A stretch of DNA of 29,617 nt. Origin: Irpex lacteus (lineage: Eukaryota > Basidiomycota > Agaricomycetes > Polyporales > Irpicaceae). A program made the translations under genes and the position numbers. Under the pieces are notes generated by a model. The model ran no database searches. It was not told where the DNA came from and was given only the letters and a program-made list of their open reading frames with translations. This document shows, in pieces, positions 1 to 10,632 of the stretch (its first letter is position 1; every line of letters begins with the position of its first letter). The DNA lies in contig MQVO02000111.1 of the NCBI GenBank assembly GCA_001986395.2, positions 1 through 29,617 of the forward strand. The letters are read 5' to 3'.

Positions 1-90
1 CCTAACCTAACCTAACCTAACCTAACCTAACCTAACCTAACCTAACCTAACCTAACCTAACCTAACCTAACCTAACCTAACCTAACCTAA
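1..90. repeat. telomeric repeat, 18 x CCTAA (TTAGG)
   Basis: Eighteen exact head-to-tail copies of CCTAA occupy the first 90 bases, with no variant units. The C-rich strand read 5'->3' into the sequence is the orientation expected at the left end of a linear chromosome. The unit is five bases, not the six-base TTAGGG usual in fungi. The array stops abruptly at base 90, where transposase-like coding sequence begins. Confidence 0.93.
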
Positions 91-1344
91 GATACGCACG
101 AAAGCCGAACGGGATGTATATTGATGGACATGAGAGGCCAGACGTGGTGGAGTACCGGAACAAGTTCGTCGAACGTTGGCAACGCCATGAACTTCGGATG
201 CTTGTTTATGACGAGAATGGGAAGGAATGTCGAAAGCCGGTCGGGTACAAGCTCGACAACCCAGGACAACCATTCCGTCTTGAGCTGATCACACACGACG
301 AGTCCACTTTCTACGCCAACGATTGCAGCCGTCAAAGATGGTTCCATACATCTGAAGCCGCCACACCTGTGCGAAAGGGTGAAGGGGCATCAATAATGGT
401 GTCGGACTTCCTCACTCCCACCTTTGGACGTTTGATAGATGGCGATGAGGAGGCCCGTGTCTTGTTCCGTGCTGGCAAAAATCGGGATGGCTACTTCACA
501 GCCGAAGATCTCATCGCTCAAGTTGACAAGGCCATCAACATTTTTGAGGGAAAGACGAACAGCTTTGTTACTGGACTGTGGCTGTTTGATAATGCACCGA
601 GCCATCAGAAACGTGCGCCCGATGCGCTTTCTGCTCGATACATGCCAAAGGGACCATCGGAAACATGGCAGCCTAAACCTGGTGTCCGAATGCGGCCTGG
701 CAAGTTTGCAGATGGGTCCGCGCAGGACTTCTACTTTCCAGATGATCATCCAACGATGGGGGGCTGGTTTAAGGGGATGGAGGAGATCATTCGGGAGCGA
801 GGTCTCTGGCCAGAGAACGGGTCGTTGAATGCTCAGTGCCCAGGCTTCAAATGTGAAGCTGGTCGCTCGGATTGTTGCTGTCGAAGGTTGCTCTTCACTC
901 AACCTGACTTCGTGGGTCAGAAATCTCATTTACAGGAGTTCATCGAGTCCCGCGGGCACCTGTGCGACTTCTATCCGAAATTCCACCCCGAAACGAACTT
1001 TATCGAGCAATACTGGGGACTGGCGAAGTATTTTTACCGGATCAGCCCGAAGACGACAGACATCGATGAAATGGAGGCAAATGTCAAGGCTTGCCTCGAC
1101 AAAGTTTCTCTGTTACAGATTCGTCGGTACGTACTAAAAGTTGTCAATACATAAGTTACTCAATCTATTGTACAGGTATGCAAACCGCGCGGCTCGTTTT
1201 ATCGACATGTACGCGAAAGGGATGGATGGCGCAGAGGCTGCGTGGGCGGCGAGGAAATTTCACGGCCATCGAAGCTTACCTGCCGCCACGGTTGCCTCTT
1301 TAAAGCAAGAATTCATAGAGATACAGGCTAAGAAGTCAAATTAA
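91..1344 (+). pseudogene. DDE-superfamily transposase-like gene, 5' end cut off by the telomere
   Basis: The coding region is two exons (first ATG 114; 114-1126 and 1176-1344) around a 49-bp intron with GTACGT donor and TACAG acceptor, giving 393 aa. Splicing restores the frame and adds a basic C-terminus. Candidate catalytic residues are D62 in HDES, D159 in FDNAPSH and E298 in NFIEQYWG. This DDE-type layout belongs to transposase-like proteins common in basidiomycete genomes and would cut and join transposon ends in the nucleus. Between the second Asp and the Glu lies a long insert with a Cys cluster (residues 242-256) that may bind zinc. The frame is open upstream of the ATG back to the telomere junction at 90/91, and no N-terminal DNA-binding domain is present, so the original start is lost. 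No matching terminal inverted repeat was found on the right. The fold assignment is secure; the exact transposon family is not. Confidence 0.78.
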
Positions 1345-2544
1345 GTTACTTTTCTCACTCTAATCCATTTTAGTTTTTATAATCTACGTCACAGACATGT
1401 CTATAGTACAACGACCTTCGACGACCTGCGATTTTGGCCGAGCGTCTATTAATTGATGTTGCTTACATAAGGGTGTCTCCTCCGAGCGTCGTCTACCTTA
1501 CTTATTAGCGTTGGCGTTGCGATTTACGAACGGTCAGCAAGTCAGCGGTTGTGTTGAAGCCTTTAGGACCCTTCGATACTTGTTCACCTTGATACTCGAT
1601 CATCTTGAGCCTTGATTGCCCTGAGAGCAAGATACAAAGTGTCAGTAGCACCGTGAGGAGACGGTCACCATTGTTAAGAACGACCAAGAAAGAAAGTCGA
1701 GGGGAGGGGGAATTTATATGCAAAGGCAGGCATTCCAATGTCAACCACATTCTTGTCAGCCTCTCGCGGATAGCCTAATTCTTCCTTGACCGGCAGGCGG
1801 AGACGTCAGAGGGTGTACGCAAGTGTGTCGGACGATGCAAGAGTGCAGCCAGTTTGTCTTCGAGGGACGGTAGTGGGAGGGTCTGTGGGCGACATAGTCA
1901 GACTTTCAACTTACCTCGGCTTCTAGGCGTGCTGAACTGAGGATACTAGGGTACACGCGCGTAGTTGTGGCAAAAGAGTTGGTAGTGAAATGATATTGTC
2001 GTACTCGTCGTCGATGTATGTGGAAGAGAGCGAGACAGCGACGAACTTCAATCAGTGCTCGGAGCGCTGCGAATTATGGCGCATCAACGGATCACTCTTT
2101 TGATGTCCTGAAGGGGCAGTTGAAACTTGAACGCAACTTGGTTCAAACCTTCTCGGTCATGACGATACGACAGCACAGATGAATGCGGTGTGGCATATGA
2201 CACGTACGAACACGAGCTTTGACTGCACGGTTTGTGAACCAGCCGGCTGAACGAGTAAGTGAGTGCATTCTGGCTTTGTGGGCAGTCGCTGACGTTCCCT
2301 TCGATGATCCTCTCGTGAAGCGTCGTTTCATCCAGATTCGTTTGCTCTCGATCGACGACTTCTTTGCGTTGCCTCACGCATGTCAAAGATAAGAGACGTG
2401 TGACGCACAACCCGCCACCGATCGCCTCCTGAGCATCGACCGACGTCTGTGACACAACGCATCCCGGTCCGCATCACCAGCTCCCTCCCGTCTCCTGTTC
2501 ACCACCTCTCGTCTGTTGTCGCAAGTCGCCGACCTCTGTGCACC
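1345..2544. other. intergenic stretch, no gene recognised
   Basis: No reading frame here resembles a known protein, and the open frames are short and in mixed frames. The last 100 bases before the tyrosinase start are rich in C and T, as in many fungal 5' leaders. The unknown right end of the truncated transposon probably lies in the first few hundred bases, but no terminal repeat is visible to set it. Confidence 0.6.
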
Positions 2545-5500
2545 ATGGCTTCGATATGCATCACCGGTGTCCAAGGCACAGGCGTCGTGCACCCACGTAG
2601 AGAGATCGACGAACTCGTTGCAGACCAACGGCAGTTCTCGCTTTTTGTCCAGGCTCTTCGTGCGTCCTTCTCTTCACTTACTCACTCACTAGTACTCACT
2701 ACCCGCTCACGCGATGGATAGTGCATATGCAGGAGATGGACCCCAGGTCGTACTACGCCCTCGCAGGCATCCACGGCTATCCATACCAGCCCTGGCCTGC
2801 TTCCCCCTCTCACTCGGACGACGCTGGCGTTGATACAACGAAGAAGAAGACTCAGTTGCTGGGGTACTGCACACATGGCACCGTCCTCTTCCCCACGTGG
2901 CACAGGCCGTATATCCTCGCCCTCGAAGTAAGTCTCCCTTCTCCTCCTCACTCACTCATCCACTCACTCACAGCGCATATAGCAACGCCTCCAAGTTCAC
3001 GCAACTCGCCTCGCATCCCTCTACACAACCCCCGACGCATTCTCCTGGCGTCTCGCTGTCCAATCCCTACGCATGCCCTATTGGGACTGGGCCCTCCATC
3101 CCTTACCACCACCGGAGGTTATCGAGTACGAGACGCTGTGGGTTACTACGTGCAAAGGTAAGAGGGAGGAGGTGCGGAACCCGCTGTTTAGTTTCGTGTT
3201 TCGGGAGGGTGTAAGGGGTGAGGGGTTTCCGAAGCGGTTTAGGAAGTGGGGAGGACGGTTAGGTGGCCGACGGGTTGCGAGGAGGATGCGAAGTCGGTCG
3301 TCGAGGCGTTGAAGAGGTGCGTGTGTATGCGTGTGTGTCGAAGGGTGTTTAGGTTGACACGAGCGAGGCGGTGTAGGGCTCTGTTGGGGAGGAACGCACA
3401 GCAAACGCAAGCGGCTGTGTATAGGATCCTCGTGAACGTACACACCTGGACCGAATTTAGTAATCACGACGCCCCCTTGTGCTCCTGCTCCTTCAATGCC
3501 ACCACCTCCCATGCTTTGTCCGCCTCCTCCTCACCCTCTTCATCTACTACAACCTCACCCTCATCCTGGCCCTCAGATCAACGACACCATACGATCAAAC
3601 ATGACAAGGACAACACCGACTACTACGATAACGAGTACGCGAACGAGTATACGGTCGCGCAGCTGGGCGAGAAGAAAGGGAAGTGCCGTTGTCAATGCTG
3701 ACCATACCCAGAAGCGAGCCTCGAAGGGATCCACGACACCCTACACAACTTGCTGGGCGGTGGAGGAGAGGCTGGGAAGGAGCATATGGGGAGTCCGGCT
3801 GCCGCTGGTGCGTACTTGATTCTTCGTTCCTTGGCTCACTTGCTGACTGTAGATTGAATGGCTCACTCGCACTCGAACTCGAACATCGCACTGGCATTTA
3901 AACACGAAACTGAACGCGACCCTTGCGCTCAACTCAACCTCAATACAACCTCGAACGTAAACGTAACTACGACCCTCAAATGCGAACTCAAACGCTGACC
4001 GTCGCACCCGCATTTACACCCACACTTCGATTCGAACTCACCCACTGACTCACTCGTGCACTCATCCCCTCGCTCACTCATACACTCGATCTGGAAGGCA
4101 GCCTACGACCCCATATTCTACCTCCACCACACGGACGTCGATCGGCTGCTCGCTATCTGGGCGCAGTCGAATCCGGATGTCTGGGTTGCACGAAGGGAGG
4201 GTAAGGAAGATGAAGGAGACAAGAAGGGAGACGATCACGATAGCAGAATTGGAATTGGAATTGGTGGTGGCGACGAAAGGACGGCAAGAGTGGTGGCAAG
4301 AAGGGAGAGAGTGGCGACGTCGAGGCACTGAGAGCAGGTGGATGGTCGAGGAAAGGGACGTGGAGCGTACCGAGGGGTGTGTGGGTCGATTCACGGACTG
4401 GTGCGTATTCTCGTAACTTCTGACTTGACTTTGCTGAACGGATACGTCGCGGTGCGTGTAGAGTTGACGCCGTTTGGAATGGTCGTGGATGAAGGCTTGG
4501 AGGATCGAATGGCGGACGCGCACAATGAAGAGGAAGGGAGGAAGACGCAGAAGACACGAGACCGGTATTGGACCTCCGAAGACGTACGCAGCACAGAATC
4601 GTTTGGGTACACCTACCCTGAGCTTCAAAACCTCCACGTCAACTCGAGTGACGACGACCTCCGACGTAGTAAACCGGACATCATGATTGGGAAGGAACGA
4701 GCGAGAGAGGAGAGAGACGAGTTAGAAAGGAGAGTGTGCGCAATGTATGGGAGGGGTGTGCAGGAGTTGTTTGGCGTGGCTGGGGTGACTGGGATGGAGG
4801 AGGAGTGTGTGGTCTCAGAGCGTCAGCGGGAGCGAAAAGGGACACGAGGTGGTGAGGAGGACGGAGAAGAGGAGGGCGAGCGGGATCATGAGGTGGTGGA
4901 AGAGAAGGGAACAGTGATACTCTCAGGCGACATCGACCCCCAATCGCACCTCGCACCTCTCCCTCTTCCTCTTCCTCGTCCTCGTCTACACTCTACACCT
5001 TCCGCCCTAACCGCCACGCGGCTCAACGAGAAGTCGATTCGAATGCAGGCAGCGCAACACGCACTGGCAGGGAACGCTGCGTCCCCATGCGTGGTTTCGA
5101 AGAACAATGAGGCACGGGCGCAGGTGTGGGTATGGGACTGGGAGGTATGCGTGAGAGTGCGTGAATTCGACGTTGGAGGTGGGGAGAGCATTGTGGTTAG
5201 GGTCTTCCTCGTCCCCGCCCAGGAGTTAAACGGGGATGAGGAGTCGGTGTTAAGTCCTTTGTGGGCAAACACTAAGTCTTCGCTAACGTCGACGTTGCCT
5301 TAGACGAGCTCGCTCTCCACGCTCCCAAACACGGCAGCCTCCAATCGCACGTCTACGTCCTCCAATGCGTTCACCTCCTCCACACCCACCCCCTCCGCAT
5401 CCACTACCTCTACATCCGCAACCCTCTCCTCCAATAGCGTGTCCACGCCCGCTGATGCCAGCACGCCGACCACAAACGCAAGTCAACCAACGACGGTTTC

Positions 5501-6073
5501 GACGACTCCGAGCCGGGCTTGGGACTACGACCACACGGGATACGTAGGCTGCGTGGGGAGTTCGTCAACGAGCTGGAGACGGCGGAGATGTGCGGAAACT
5601 GTAGAGTTCGTCGACGTCTTGGTTCGGGCCATCTGTAGAGGGCAACGAAGGCTACAAAGAGGTTGGTACTGAGGAGAGGGTTGGAGAGGAACGTCGAGAG
5701 GGCTCGGTGGTGCAGGGCACTGTGTATTTGAGCGAGCGCATCGTCAAGGAGATGAGCGAAGAGCACGATGAGAGTCCCGAGATGTGGCGGGAGAGGATGA
5801 AGGGATTGGGGCGGGAGGTCGTGCTGCCCGTTTTGAGGGAGCGGTTGCCGTGGGTGTATGGACGGTACGTACCTCTCGTCCTTACGCCAGTCATACGATG
5901 CTAACGTCTCCTTTGTTTTTCTTTCCCTCCGCCACGCACATGTTCAGGTCGCGAATAACACTCCGATCCCGTTTGCGTCGCTCGCTTCGAGTGCGGTGGA
6001 TGTCGACATGTGTGCGACTCGGTTCGGTTTTCCTGCGAGTTGTTTGGGGCTGCGGTCGTCGTTGAAGTTGTAG
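2545..6073 (+). pseudogene. tyrosinase (polyphenol oxidase), type-3 copper enzyme, multi-exon and frameshifted
   Basis: Tyrosinase oxidises monophenols and o-diphenols to quinones for melanin. The start ATG opens the conserved ITGVQG motif. The CuA site shows GIHGYPYQPW, then CTHG (thioether Cys-His) and PTWHRPY. The CuB site shows GIHDTLHNL and [10 protein letters not shown], so all six histidines remain. MPYWDWA, GYTYPEL and a C-terminal domain with a CGNC motif follow. Supported introns are 2660-2721, 2928-2982, 3808-4101 and 4401-4461; likely ones are 5247-5303 and 5869-5947. Breaks: a one-base frame change in the G run at 3248-3251, an in-frame TGA at 3699-3701, a frame change in low-complexity sequence at 4200-4335, a one-base change in the G run at 5555-5558, and another at about 5605-5640. 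Acidic and Ser/Thr-rich inserts enlarge the C-terminal half. Family identity is certain. Whether it is a pseudogene or has base-call errors is not; the TGA and several breaks favour decay. Confidence 0.85.
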
Positions 6074-7269
6074 AGTACGGTACACGATTATCAACTAAGC
6101 TAGACTAGTGGTGTGATCAGTTTACCAGCATATGTACGAATCGAAACGAAGACGCACTTTCATTATGTAACGGCACCGGCACGCTCACGCTCTGTCCCAC
6201 ACCATTTCCCGCAACCCACTCCGGAGCAGTGATCACGGGCACTGGTGCTATCGTGTAAGCACTGCAGTCGTCGTTGCGAGCCATAGCAGGTTCTCGAGTC
6301 AGTTATAGTGTGGCGACCGCTGCAATTCTCTCCGATACGATCAGCTTGACGTTTCTTGTGACTTGTGACACGTTGAGATTGAGATGAAGGATGCATACTT
6401 ATGTGTAAGAGGAGGCGGATGGGGTGAGTAAGGAATATTCTTCTCTGTGACGTGCACCGCAAAGCGTCAAGCGCGCCGTCACAGAGAAGAGAGGCTGAGG
6501 AACGCGTGACCTCACCCACAGAGCACCAGACCACGCGTCGAGACATGTCACGCTGAGGTCGAGAGATAGAGGGAGCGGTCAACGAGTGGAGGCGATCAAT
6601 AGGACATATCCTCCCTCGTGTCGTCGTCACGACTCCCACTAGCATTCAACCTCTCCTCCCCTCGCTCTCCCTCCTTAGTCCTACTCCCGTCCCATCCCGG
6701 ACAGAGCGAACAGACAGGTCCCGCACCAGTGCGGTGTGCGAAGTCGCCGTCGGACCATCCTCGCTCGCCCAGCCCAGATCTCTCACTAATTTCGTCTGCA
6801 TTGCCCAGGAGGTGCGTACAATTCCCAATTTGAGATGTTTACAGTACAGTTCGCTCGCTGAGATGCGTACGGTTCGCACTCTGAGATGCGTACGATTCGC
6901 TCGCTGAGGTACGTACCATTCGAACTCTGCATAGCGTACACGTCGCTATCATTGACTGTATGCTTGCAGCTGCAACTGTAGCTAGGATACCTGCTACCTT
7001 CTACCTTCACCGCCACCAACGTGACTCGTTCGTCGCCCATCGGCCCAAGCCTTCGAGCTCCGAGACCAGTCCCGACTTCCATGTCAATCCGGAGGTTCCA
7101 CGTAGTTTCGCAGTGAATAGACGTAGAGGTAGATCGCTTTATCACTGATGCGATTATTGTTGCCATTAGATAGCATATATCGATTATGAAATGCATCTTA
7201 TTGCACATTGTGAAGAACACTTGATGACATCATCACACCAGTGCCACGAGTGAGTCTTTCAGTCTGAGA
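6074..7269. other. intergenic stretch between tyrosinase and the Tc1 element
   Basis: No protein-coding gene is recognised. Open frames on either strand are at most about 160 codons and look like chance. The segment holds a 23-bp tandem repeat at 6820-6939, listed separately. Its right edge is the TA target site (7270-7271) of the mariner-type insertion. Confidence 0.6.
6820..6939. repeat. 23-bp tandem repeat, five units
   Basis: Units start at 6820, 6848, 6871, 6894 and 6917. The last four are exactly 23 bp apart; the first is followed by 5 extra bases (AGTAC). Consensus features are TTCG near the start, CTCTGAGATG or CTCGCTGAG in the middle, and GCGTAC at the end. Units differ from one another at several positions, so the array is old or tolerates change. 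It lies in noncoding sequence. Confidence 0.85.
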
Positions 7270-7271
7270 TA

Positions 7272-7336
7272 CAGTGCTTTGCATATGAACGTGCAATTCG
7301 GACTTTCTCGGTTTTGTTTGTTCGTAGCCAAATAAA
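7272..7336 (+). repeat. left terminal inverted repeat of the Tc1/mariner element
   Basis: This 65-bp arm matches the reverse complement of 11203-11267 with three mismatches, all between the identical outer 36 bases and the identical inner block TTTGTTCGTAGCCAAATAAA. It starts with CAGTG, the usual Tc1 tip, directly after the TA target. Confidence 0.93.
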
Positions 7337-7481
7337 TCCTGATATAGTAGTCCGATCAGTCACAGCTCGTCACCTTTGAGATAAACGCTGAAAGTAATCT
7401 GTCACGTTAGCGGTCGATCAACGTCGTTATCTGAGCACTGGCAGTTGTGTGGCCACATTTCTATAATCAAGTTTTATCTTC

Positions 7482-8553
7482 ATGCCGCCTCATCTGTCTC
7501 AAGAAACCTGCGACAGGATTGTCTTCTGGCATTACACTCTTGGTTTGCCAGTCTCCGAGATAGCCAAACAGGTCCCCTGCTCAACACGCACTGTGTACAA
7601 TGTGCTTGAAGTGTACCGCAAATACGGTGAATCGCGCAACCCGTTTTTGAACCCACCAGGCCGCGAGCGTGCATTGCAGCCATCAGACATTGACTATATT
7701 GTTGGTCTACTGCAAGCTAATCCTTCTCTATACTTGGACGAGTTGCAAGAACACCTTCTGAATCAACGTCGGGTCAATGTCTCAGTGGCCACAATATCTC
7801 GTGCTTTGCGCCGAATCGCATTTTCACACAAATCAGTCGCTCGAGCAGCTCTTGAACGGAACGAACTTCTGCGTGCAACATGGCAGGCGACCTATGGACA
7901 TATTGCGAAGGAAGATTTTGTCTGGCTTGACGAATCGGGAATCGATAACCTCACAAACATGCGGGAGTATGGTTGGAGTCCACTCGGAAGAGCATGTGTG
8001 AAGCGGGAGTTCTTCGCTCGTGGACAGAAGTACTCAATACTCCCAGCACTGACAACTGAAGGTATAATTGCATTGGACATATTTGAAGGCTCTGTGACCA
8101 AAGAGCGGTTCATCGAGTTCCTTCGTACAGACGTTGTGAGCGACCGTTTCCGTATTGAGGTTGTGCACACAGACTGATCAATATTAGGCCCCCTTACTCA
8201 ATCCTTATCCTGGACGACGGAGCGTTGTTGTTTTGGACAATTGCGCAATACATCATGACGAGGAGGTACGCCAAATTATTGTTGAAGAGTGCGGTACGTT
8301 TCCCAACATTGTCATTGAGCTTTGATAAGTGTACTCATTGACACACCCAGGTGCCATGCTCATATACTTACCACCATACTCTCCCGACTTCAACCCGATC
8401 AAGCAAGCTTTCCATTCTCTCAAAGCTTGGCTACGCCGTCATGAAGCTGAAGTCATAGATGACAGCATCCGCCCGTTGTTGATTCATCAGGCAGCACACT
8501 CGATAACAGCGGAGAACTCGGTTGCTTGGGCAATTAACTGTGGTTATGCATAG
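7482..8553 (+). CDS. Tc1/mariner transposase, catalytic Glu replaced by Lys
   Basis: Three exons (7482-8135, 8188-8293, 8351-8553) encode 320 aa; introns are 52 and 57 bp, with GT/AG ends, and phases agree. The family binds the terminal repeats through N-terminal helix-turn-helix domains and moves the element by cut-and-paste. Residues 1-110 form the paired-like region (VSEIAKQVPCSTRTVYNVL, then ATISRALRRI). The catalytic core has D150 in WLDESG, D235 in VVVLDNCAIHH, and PPYSPDFNPI followed by Lys271. In the family this position is Glu (NPIE); here the codon at 8401-8403 is AAG, one G-to-A change from GAG. The spacing is 35 residues after D235. There is no stop or frameshift, so the protein is full-length but probably cannot catalyse transposition. 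It may still bind the inverted repeats. Confidence 0.93.
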
Positions 8554-8597
8554 TCTACAAGTATAGCGTAGATGCCTACATAGTTACAAGGGAGAAA

Positions 8598-10632
8598 TTA
8601 TCTACGCAACTCTTCCAGACGATCATTCCACTTGCCAGCGAAAGCCTGCAGCTTCAGCACCTTACCCTCAACAGCACTATCAAGAATCTGAGAAAGACGG
8701 GCCAGGGGAACAATTGGCAGGATGTCTGGAGTGAAGTCGAGGCCAGCGAGAGCATCGTGGAATGGGACGAAGTCAATGCCCTTGATCTTGTGGAAGTCGT
8801 CTAAACATGCCCGAAGCTCAAAGCCGATAGGTACTGCAGAGTATGGCGGATGACGAATGGCAGCCTCGATAGGGCGGGCTGGTTCAGTGGCCGGAGAGGG
8901 CGTGGGTGGTAAGGCTGCGGCAGTCATGCGCTCCATCGCCATAGCAGCAATAGGCATCATGGTCGACGCCAATAATGCCATGATGTCGGTGGTGGACGAG
9001 CCTCCAACACGCTCGGCTTCGGCTGTCAGATGTGGGCCTGCTCGGCCGCGAGACTTGCCGATCGCGCCGTCCCTGGAACCGCCGTCCAAAACGAGCGATG
9101 GCGGATCGTCGATAGTATAGTTGTGTGAGGCCTAACAGATGGTTAGTACGAGATGACATGAAATAGGGTGTACCTACAATACCAGAGGCCCATCCCCTCA
9201 GCTTCAGCATGTTCAAGCCGAAATGCTTACCCGATGCTGGCGAGACGTAGCACCAACCGGGCCCTCCACTCTCTCCGCCATGCGCTTGACACTGCCACTT
9301 CTGCTTCAACTTCAAGATGATGGTGCCGTGAAGTTGATCCTGCGGTGAGAACGCAGACACTTGGGGTACCTAATGCGTCTCGGTCAACATATGCAAACAC
9401 AAGCAATGGAATGACGAAACACGTACATGTGTTCCTTGCATAAGCTCAAGGTTCGAGTCCATGCCACCGCTCAGAATCTATGTGATAACCCATCAATGAT
9501 CAACTTCGAGCTCTCATATATAGGATATACTCACCTGAATCTGTGGGCGAAATGCTTCCATAGTGGTGAGATCAAACTCAACACTGATCTCGGTCTTCTG
9601 GTTGGTATTGATCAAACCAGGAAGTTGGACACCCCACTCATGATTGGTGTCGACGTTGGTAGCAGACCTGCGAGTGCCACAGCTGCGAGACAGGTTAGTG
9701 ATGATGTATGCGAAGATGAGATGAATGCATACCCTTTGTACCACAGCTTAAAGCGGGGGCCTGATGTCGGAGAAGGCTCGTATGAGCTGTGAAGGCGGTG
9801 CACCCTCAAACAGTCGAGGATGAACTCGCCGCGCTGTGTCGTAGGGGTGATCCGGATGTAGTCCTTCTTGATCAGGTCTTCTTTTGCAGGCTTGGCCGTC
9901 TTGCGAGCGTTGGGGTCCTGTGCCTTGAAATGAATAACCGACACGGAGACGTAGCGGACATCGGGTGGAGCTGCGAGGAATGTAAGCATGGGGTAAGACC
10001 AGATGGATAAAGAACTTACATTGAGGTTGAGATGCTGGCATGGCGGCAGCTCCTTGAGACTCCGATGCAACAGCGATGGAGGCAGCCAAAGGGTCGGCCA
10101 GGGGTGCGGGGAGAGGAGAGTTCTCCGCAGTCCTATCCTCGTCTGAAAGTCCTGAGAGGAGGGACGGGACCATGCCGGGAGTGGCACCAAAGGCAGCAGG
10201 GAGTGGCGGAGCGACAGGGCCTAATCGGTCATCCGGGACTGCATGCTCAACGCGTACAGGTGTTACCACCCGATCCACGGAGGGCTGGCGGCCAGCCTCT
10301 GGCGTGAGTGGCAACGGAGCGAACCCGTACTGGCGACGAGTTTCATTCATCTCTGCAGTTGAGGTGTAAAACTGGCCGACCGGTCCATCTGTGGTAGATT
10401 ATGAGTGGTTTCTCTGAACAGAGGAAAGTAGATACATACCAACATATCCCGGCGCCGTGCTGTTGAGCCATAACAGAGATGCAGGACGGCGAGGAGGGGT
10501 CGGGGTACGGAACGGGGAGATGTTCTCGTTTGAACGAGACTGACGAGGTATATAGTACGGTGCTGTCCTGGAGGATGCATGATTGCGGGGAGAGCGACGA
10601 ACATTGGAGGGAGTGAGCGGGGAATTGGCCAT
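8598..10632 (-). CDS. unrecognised 574-aa protein carried inside the Tc1/mariner element
   Basis: Seven exons on the minus strand join in frame: 10632-10440, 10388-10020, 9970-9733, 9682-9535, 9477-9427, 9369-9178 and 9131-8598. All six introns are 46-57 bp with GT/AG ends, and the total is exactly 575 codons. I do not recognise the family. The first 190 residues are Pro/Ser/Ala-rich and probably disordered. Residues 190-330 look folded (RYVSVSVIHFK, KDYIRITPT, EISVEFDLTTMEAFRPQIQ). Residues 360-382 hold C-x2-H-x9-C-x8-H, a possible zinc site. The last 80 residues are helical, around GIDFVPFHDALAGLDFTPDI. The start is the first ATG after a TATA-like GATAAAAGG about 55 bp upstream; an in-frame ATG further upstream is possible. 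An intact frame across seven exons argues for recent function. It could be a captured host gene or an accessory transposition factor. Confidence 0.8.

Noticed and set aside
1..90. An arthropod source of the whole window because of the TTAGG repeat
   Set aside because: Intron size, tyrosinase type and transposon proteins all fit a basidiomycete; the repeat alone is not enough.
3683..3711. A short intron ending at 3711 that would remove the tyrosinase TGA at 3699
   Set aside because: The acceptor and CTGAC branch point look real, but every usable donor gives an intron that is too short, breaks the frame or deletes conserved sequence.
5301..5303. In-frame TAG in the tyrosinase as a nonsense mutation
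   Set aside because: A 57-bp intron (5247-5303), in phase, with a CTAAC branch point and CTTAG acceptor would remove it, so it need not be a mutation.
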